Below are positions 57,839-64,000 of a stretch of 64,000 nt of DNA, piece after piece. Made by a program: the position numbers and the translations under genes. The stretch is taken from positions 30,314,745-30,378,744 of the forward strand of contig CM075102.1 in the NCBI GenBank assembly GCA_037576195.1, written 5' to 3'. The stretch comes from Phytoseiulus persimilis (lineage: Eukaryota; Arthropoda; Arachnida; Mesostigmata; Phytoseiidae). The notes beneath the pieces were generated by a model, which ran no database searches, had not been told where the DNA came from, and saw only the letters and a program-made list of their open reading frames with translations. Positions within the stretch are counted from its first letter, which is position 1. Each line of letters starts with the position of its first letter.

Positions 57839-58587
57839 ATGAAGGCGCCGACCTGTATTTCGAACAGCATCACGCACATCGTTTTCCTTCCAATCCGATC
57901 ACCTCTCTCTCCATCTGTCGACTCCACAGTTGTTGGATCGTCAGGGATACTGCTGTCCTTTCGCCAGCTCGATGAAATGACAGGTCGCTCTCTGGTTCTT
58001 CCAACTCACACCCAAGATGAGAGGTCGGTCCTGGCTTCGCGACCAATATTCGTCACGGTTCTCCCACATCGCCTAAACATTGGGTACGTGAGACCGTTGG
58101 ATCACAGCTGCTCACAGTGAAGTTTGAGGGAAACGTATCGGGAAGGTCAGTTCAGTTCGAATCCACGGTTACTCGCTCAACCCGGGAACGGCTATGTCAG
58201 ACACAAACGAAGGAAAGGACCGCCTCCCAAACCACCCCGCGGCGCATTCAAGGACCCCCTCCCGAAAGGCCCCCCTCCTCCAAAGCCACCACGAGCTCCT
58301 AAGGAGGTGAAGAAACAGGAAGAAAAGAAAGAGTGGAATCATATGTTCGACTCGTATCTTGATCTTGTACCCTACCTCCTGGGAGATTCTATGGAAGGGT
58401 TTCGTCGTGAAAAAAGTGGTGTGAGCCAGGATCTGCTCAGGGGTAACGACAATTATGAAAACATTTTCGCACGGGGCGAACTACCTCTCAGGAGAGAAAA
58501 TCGTCATAGGTACTTGTGCTCGAACCAAACATTCTTGCATGTTCACCATTTCAATTCAGGTTGTTGGAGGGCTCATCGGTGCCTATG
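57839..58587 (+). CDS. Proline-rich protein, three exons (partial 3' end)
   Basis: Exon 1 57839-58087 starts at ATG (MKAPTCISNSITHIVF) and ends at donor GTGAGA, phase 0. Exon 2 58151-58420 follows GGTCAG and carries the clearest coding signal: two PxxP blocks (KGPPPKPPRG and KGPPPPKPPRAP), a Lys/Glu helix (EVKKQEEKKEW) and YLDLVPYLLGDSMEG; it ends at donor GTGAGC, phase 0. Exon 3 is a 28-nt microexon, 58560-58587 (VVGGLIGAY), between CAATTCAG and GTAAGT, phase 1, so more exons follow but were not found. The PxxP blocks would bind SH3 or WW domains. Exon 2 is secure; the acceptor before it and the microexon are less so. Confidence 0.55.
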
Positions 58588-61500
58588 GTAAGTGATTCGA
58601 GTGCTTTGGCACGAAATTCGGGCGGTGGAATACAAAACAAAACATCGGTTTTTCAACGATCAAAAATGAACGCATCTTCTCGGTAATTTCTTCAGCATGG
58701 TTTTGATTTTCAGGAACTCTCCGACCCAGCGCAAATGCAGGGTTGACACTCGACGCTGACTATCATTGCAGATGTCTTGAATTTTTCGGTTCTGAAGATA
58801 GTCGGTCGTCTGCGATCCGAGCACCTTGGTCTGCCATGTGGCAATCCTCCTCTTCAGCTTTTGAAATATGGCTCGCCCGTCGCTGAGCCGAGATTTGAGC
58901 CTTCGAAGTTGACCAATTTCAGTCCAAATCGTGGAACATCCTGGGAGCCACTGATAGCCTTCATCTGATTCCTCGTTCGGCGGTGCGAACGCCGGAGGAA
59001 CTTCCACTCTGACCCGCGCAAAAACTACGACCTCGGACCTTCGAGTCTCGCGAGCAGAAAAAAATTCTAAGCGTGAAGTCTGAGCCCATTAGGATGGTGA
59101 GATCGGTGGACCCAGAACCGTTCCGAAGGCTAAAATTGGGCTCGTTGAGATAACGAATTTCCACTCCATCAAAATTACTGATAAAACAGCAGCAGAGTGC
59201 TGTCGTCAATCGCTCTCTGGGTCCCATCTGGAGGAATGGGAGATCTCTCCCACGCGGGAGGTCTTCCAAACTCTGCGGATACATCTCTATACGCTACATT
59301 TAGCAGCGTCTCTGAAAATTAGATCGCCTCAATTTACGTTCGTTCTGCTTGCTGGGGAGATGGCTCAGATGACCAGATTCATCATCAAGTGAAGTATTGA
59401 TGGTCCCTTACCCATCAATTCAGAGAATGAGAGAGAATTTCTTTCGTCAAAGCAATGTTGAAGGAAGTCGAAATCTTCAAAGATAACTCCTCGATCCCTA
59501 CGCCTGGGTGGCGCTGAGAACCTAGGATCGTTTCTCTGGATTCCTGTCTAGGAGTGGGATGCACAAGGAATCTAGCCACAACAAAAACCGTTGAACCAAA
59601 CGAGAAAATCGTTTAGGCTCGGACACTATAGAGGGAATGTTGTGGAATTCTTGTGTCCAGGAATTTCGGATTAACGTAATTTCCTCTATAATAGGAGAAA
59701 ATCAGAGATATCAGACTCAAATCCATTAGAAGAGACGAATCGCGATCACCCTGTAAGCGTTATGTTTACTGCTCTACAAGCGTTGAAGCTGGGATTCGGC
59801 CTGTCGATCTGACCGAGCTCAATTTCGCCCCCACTAAAGTCGAAGTTCGACTCGCACGATTCGCGTTCGCGGCTGCGGAACGTTCCAGTATGAGGAGAGG
59901 AATTTCGGGGACAAAAAACAACGATTGCTGCAACTGGTTGAGGCAGGCGAAGGCACGAGGCCTTAGAGGTCAGGACAACTTTTCCGAACGATCCCAAGCT
60001 AAGAGCGTAGGCTCAGAAATATTGCTATCCGGAGTTTCTACGAACAGGAAACTCTGGTGACACCACGGAAAGATTCCGCGTCCCTCGGACGCGCTCAAGC
60101 AGATTACTCTCAGTAAACCATGTTAACCTTACGAGTTTATTTATTCATTCATCATTCAATTGATAATAACAACGTGTATCCAAGCAAACCGTTTTCTTCA
60201 GCTAGATCGATCAGGAATCAGATGCTTAAAATGATTCAATGCTAGATAGAGTCCTCTGTGGCATCAGAACGAAGCCGATCGGCCACCTCGTTTAGGAGCT
60301 CCAGGCGAAAAGCTCTGCACGCTGCGAATTCGCTCATGTCCAAATGGAAACTGAGATAACTCAGTCTTTGAAAATATTTCCAAAACTTCCACAACGCAGT
60401 TCAATATCAAAGGTTAACTACTATTTGAGCACGGCCATAAGTGTAGAGCATGGGGAACCCCAGATGAGCTCAATGTTAAGAATGCAAGTACCACACATCT
60501 GAAATTCCCTCAACTCGACGTCGAAACGTCGACGAAGTTGTGCCGTGACGCTCCGGTTAGCCGATGCAACAACTTCCGCTGGTGGCCGCCACCCTTACAG
60601 CGACACTGCGCCGCAGATAACTTCATCGATTGTCGAAGGGTTGGCCCTAATAAGTCTACCGTCCTTCCGTCCAGTTCGTTAATGGTTCAACTGTTCGTTC
60701 GTTCAAAGTCAGCCGAACGCAAAAGCCAGTTTTGGTCACCCTATAATTCTCCAAAAACTCCAAGCGTGGATACCTCGACCAAAAGTACGCCACTCAAACA
60801 ATCAGTTCCTGTATATGTCTTGAAATATGTATATTTATATTTTGTGGATTTTTCTTCAAGTAAGGTTAACAATGCTCAATGGTTCAAGTCTAACAAAACT
60901 GAGATTAAGCTTCCATTTTAAAGTTTCAATTAGCGTATTAGCAAAATGTTGCTTGGGCGTATTCGGAACGGCCGCGTCAGGCTTGTTCATGAAGGCAATG
61001 TTCCGGAAGCAACCAGGCTTATATCTGTCGCAAAAATTTGTTCTCGACTTCGTTCGAGCTACTCTCCCACTTTTCATTGCAAAAGTTCGAATCCACTATC
61101 GAATCCCATTGCTGTTGTTGTTCCTGTTCTTGGCAGTTCGCATCGACTACTTGGCGTCGTCAGTAGCAGAGTTTTACAAAGTTATTTTTCCTTTCAATGA
61201 TGGTTCCGTTAACGTCCATGATGGTATAGCATAACTGATTTTGGTTCGGATTAGAATTTAGTTTGTAAATTAGTTTCGCTCCAAGATCTGGGATTTCGTT
61301 CAAGTTTCTGTTTTTCATCCAAGTAGGTCATATTTAGTCCTCTTCTAAAAGTCCTCTCCTTTGATGGCGTCCGAAGGGACACTAGCATTTAGTCACTTGT
61401 CGTCCTGCTGGGATGTTTTTCCTTCGTTTTCTTCATTCGTTCTTAAGCGGCTTCGAGTGATAATGGGTTCGCTCAGTGTGCTGTTTCACCATGTCACACA

Positions 61501-61742
61501 CACTCTTACATCTCTTCTTTTCACTGGTGTATCGGTATGGAGAAATCTTATGCTTCTGGCAGTTAGGAAGAAATCTATCTCATCAACTAAATAACTTGAG
61601 ATCGGTAACGCCACAGTCGCATCGCCACGTATGTCAGGCCCGCTTGGCGATCACTGGCGTTCATTCGATTTGCTCGGTCGAAGGCCGAAGAATCACCGGC
61701 CCGTGCTGCGAGTTACCACGTGCTGCACGAGAGCTCATGATC
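58588..61742. other. Intergenic plus probable long 3' UTR of the minus-strand gene
   Basis: Minus frames at 58660-59284 and 59746-59997 look fairly protein-like but could not be joined. From 60138 to 61742 the minus strand is probably the 3' untranslated region of the gene at 61743-64000, with AATAAA at 60143-60138. Plus frames at 60538-61234 and 61476-61943 are antisense to it. Confidence 0.4.
60138..60143 (-). promoter_or_regulatory. Putative distal poly(A) signal of the Ser-rich gene
   Basis: AATAAA repeated as AATAAATAAA on the minus strand about 1.6 kb past the stop at 61743; plausible end of a long 3' untranslated region. Confidence 0.4.
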
Positions 61743-64000
61743 CTAAGAGTGAGTCTCCCTTCCGGACCCCGGTGCGGCATCGAAACTTTTCGCGCGAGTG
61801 CTGTCTTGACCCCAGAGATTGTAGCGGCTCGTGTTTGTGGGACGGTTGTTGGCAGTCTGTGGACAGCGATGTTGGATTTGAAATCATCCGCGATAATTGG
61901 GGCTTCCGGCTTCTCCCCCATCGAAGCCAAGACAGTATTCTAGTGAAATTCAGGCAGCGGAACGCACCTTGAAAAGCATGGAATCGAAGTCGAGTTCCCC
62001 GAACCCTTCCTTGAAAACGGAATATCCAGAATCCGGGGCGCAGAGCTGCGGAAGAGTACTTCTCTGATTGCTGGGTAAACTTTGACGCAGGTCTAAAGCC
62101 ACATTGAGAGAGTTCCGAGGTTTGAGTGGGATGAACGAACTACGTACATTGGTATTCATTGGCGATGCTGAATCCAAGTCCAAGCTCACACTCTTAGTGG
62201 ATCGAGACGCAAAGTCGCTATCTGTTCCGTAACCCTGAGAGAAAAAATCTCCGTCAAAGTGTGCCAATTCGAACGCTACGCCACGGGAGTATTCACGGAT
62301 TATTCTCTTGCGAGATGAGTCTGAATTGTAACGGCAGCGATTTACCGAAAGGAGAGAATTACGAGGATGCTCCTTGTACACCCCGGGCTTGGAATTTCCG
62401 AAGAACACATCGGACGATGCGGCAAAAGGAGCGTTCCCGAAGCCCTGAAGTAGGAATTTATAACGACATGAATTTTCGCACGGGCATAGATGCTCAAGAA
62501 TGAGAAAGAATGAGATAGACTCGATATCGACACCTACACTTGGATCGAACGAAACGCTACTGGTGGTACAAGAGCCGAGATCACTCCCGACGTCCGTCGA
62601 CATCTCGTTCAAAACCTCTCGGAGAATTTCGCTCTGAAAATGGTGAGCACATTCAGCGGCGTGGTCTCCGAGGCCGATAGAAGTCATGCTGAGGAGAGAG
62701 AGAACGCTTCCGTCAGCGAACTTACGTCAAGCGATGGGGGACTAGACAGTCCGGAGCAGCAGGCTTGATCACTGGCTGGCACGTTTGAGGGCCCCAGGAT
62801 TGGACCGGCTCGAGTCGGAGTAGGGCGGAAGCTGGAGTATCCCTGAAAATAAAACCATTCATGGGAATGTATCAGATCGGCGTGACACGTTTTTCTGTCG
62901 ATCAGGGGAATCCCAGGGAAATATTCACCAGTTTCGACGTTCCACTCACATTATAGCTGCCATTGTTCAGGGCAAACGAGTCACGTTGCCCGCACCCAGA
63001 AGTTGAAGATCGGTTCGCACCCAATCGCAAAGAGTCCATCGATTCCTCCTGAAAATATCGAAAGCTCCCGATTCAGCGCAACGAATTCCAAAGAAGCTCT
63101 CATCGAACCCAGTCCCGCATATCTGTAGATTGAAGCGAGTCGGAAACCCACCAACGCATTCAGGAACGAAGTTGACAACCCTTCGGACGGAGTTTTCCAG
63201 TAGGGATGCGGGGCGCTGCTGGAGTCTGCTTGGCTGCTCAGAGGCCGAGAGATTTTGATCGGCGTGGAAGTCATCGATGAAGGCGATTCTGCGGAAACAT
63301 GAGGAATGTTCCTTATCATCGTGGGCTAGATTCAGGAAATGAGGGTGCTTCTGAACATAAGAAAGAAGATTGAACATATAAACACAACATGAACGGGAAC
63401 CGAATTACCGTCGTCATATAAAGAATAGTTGCCGATTGAGTCAGATGGACGGGTCATGGACCAGGACCGACCAGAAGAGGACTGAGTCACATTACGGGCT
63501 AAACACGAATTAGTGAACTTATACCGGATGCACCACGAGCCCTCAAAATCAAATTCCAGACGCGGACTTACCTTCTTGAGGCCAAGCCAACGAGGGAGGA
63601 CGTTGGCGCACAGTGGACGGAGCAGACGCATTCGACATACCCCAAGCACTCACGAGGCCAGCAGCCCCAGGTCGGAAGCACAGATCTACGTTCGAGCTAC
63701 TAGGTTGAACTCCCAGACGATTGATCGGCGGGAAGCTGTACCTGAACCTGGACAAAGCACAGCGATCCAAGCATGATGACGCAGATATAAGTGTCCTGCA
63801 TCCAGCTTGCCAGCCAGCGAGAGGAGCTAAGTTCGAAATGGCTGAAGGATGATTTTTGGGACTCACCTCGCGGGTTCCGGAATCTCCTGAATGTAAGACA
63901 ACACATGGGCTACAGGATCATCCTTGCTGAGGGACTTGTGGATTTCGAACATAATGTCGACGTACTTTTCCGGGCCTTTAATCACAAGCCACCACTGACG
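61743..64000 (-). CDS. Serine-rich, largely disordered protein; last 11 exons
   Basis: Eleven minus exons join in phase: 64000-63867 (runs off the window), 63747-63572, 63498-63409, 63288-63152, 63048-62950, 62842-62726, 62633-62538, 62444-62346, 62234-62148, 62045-61968 and 61856-61743. Introns are 73-120 nt with consensus donors (GTGAGT, GTAAGT, GTAGGT, GTACGT). The visible 408 residues begin with an ordered segment (WWLVIKGPEKYVDIMFEIHK) that resembles an alpha/beta domain end, possibly KH-like, then become Ser/Pro/Asn-rich with repeated Phe-Gly and acidic patches (GFGNAPFAASS, GYGTDSDFAS, EGFGELDFDSM) and end RETHS. An RNA-regulatory or adaptor protein is a guess; I do not recognise the family. 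Three consecutive introns (62537-62445, 62345-62235, 62147-62046) are multiples of three without stops. Confidence 0.8.

Noticed and set aside
61661-61939. Alternative last exon for the Ser-rich gene beginning after TTTCACTAG
   Set aside because: It would require a 28-nt intron; the acceptor CTGTCCACAG gives a 111-nt intron, typical of this gene, and a more natural C-terminus.
61476-61943. 155-codon plus-strand frame
   Set aside because: Antisense to the last exon and 3' region of the well-supported minus-strand gene; no domain.
1-64000. CRISPR arrays, rRNA operons, bacterial operon structure, viral genes
   Set aside because: No regularly spaced repeats, rRNA-like sequence, ribosome-binding-site-led gene chains or viral hallmark proteins were seen; the spliced genes indicate a eukaryotic nuclear locus.

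Overview
This is eukaryotic nuclear DNA, most likely from an arachnid and plausibly a mesostigmatid mite. The sequence shows spliced genes with GT-AG introns of about 70-270 nt, AATAAA polyadenylation signals, a small glycine/tyrosine-rich cuticle-type gene, and a mariner-type helix-turn-helix fragment of the kind common in mite and tick genomes. It also carries short non-autonomous DNA transposons. Balanced base composition leaves chance reading frames open on both strands. I therefore relied on spliced models in which donor and acceptor phases agree, on protein character and on homology, not on frame length. The organism assignment is inference.

Best supported genes: a 3-exon acidic/coiled protein (+, 5.3-6.3 kb); a 2-exon secreted cuticle-type peptide (+, 13.2-13.6 kb) with TATA box and poly(A) signal; a cluster of three small secreted or secreted-like helical proteins (16.8-19.1 kb), two of which (both minus strand) are tandem paralogues with a shared exon 3 length and intron phase; a basic helix-loop-helix transcription factor (minus, 42.1-42.6 kb) resembling Delilah; a proline-rich multi-exon gene (+, 57.8-58.6 kb); and the 3' eleven exons of a serine-rich, largely disordered protein (minus, 61.7-64.0 kb, running off the window).

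Weaker, splice-consistent models lie at 11.7-12.4, 22.3-22.6, 24.8-25.1, 27.0-27.4, 36.8-37.4, 38.2-38.9, 40.2-40.7, 44.4-44.9, 47.3-47.5 and 55.6-56.1 kb. The rest is mostly intergenic or unresolved.

Mobile and repeat content: a complete 588-bp hAT-like non-autonomous element with a perfect 8-bp target duplication (8.77-9.36 kb), a second hAT-type terminus at 57.0 kb, an orphan mariner-type DNA-binding domain at 3.0 kb, two copies of a mariner-like terminal sequence (31.5 and 45.1 kb), a dispersed repeat at both 0.1 and 52.3 kb, a 24-bp foldback at 9.8 kb, and small tandem repeats. I saw no rRNA, convincing tRNA, CRISPR array or viral gene. The genes do not form an evident pathway; the notable theme is small secreted proteins at 13-19 kb.
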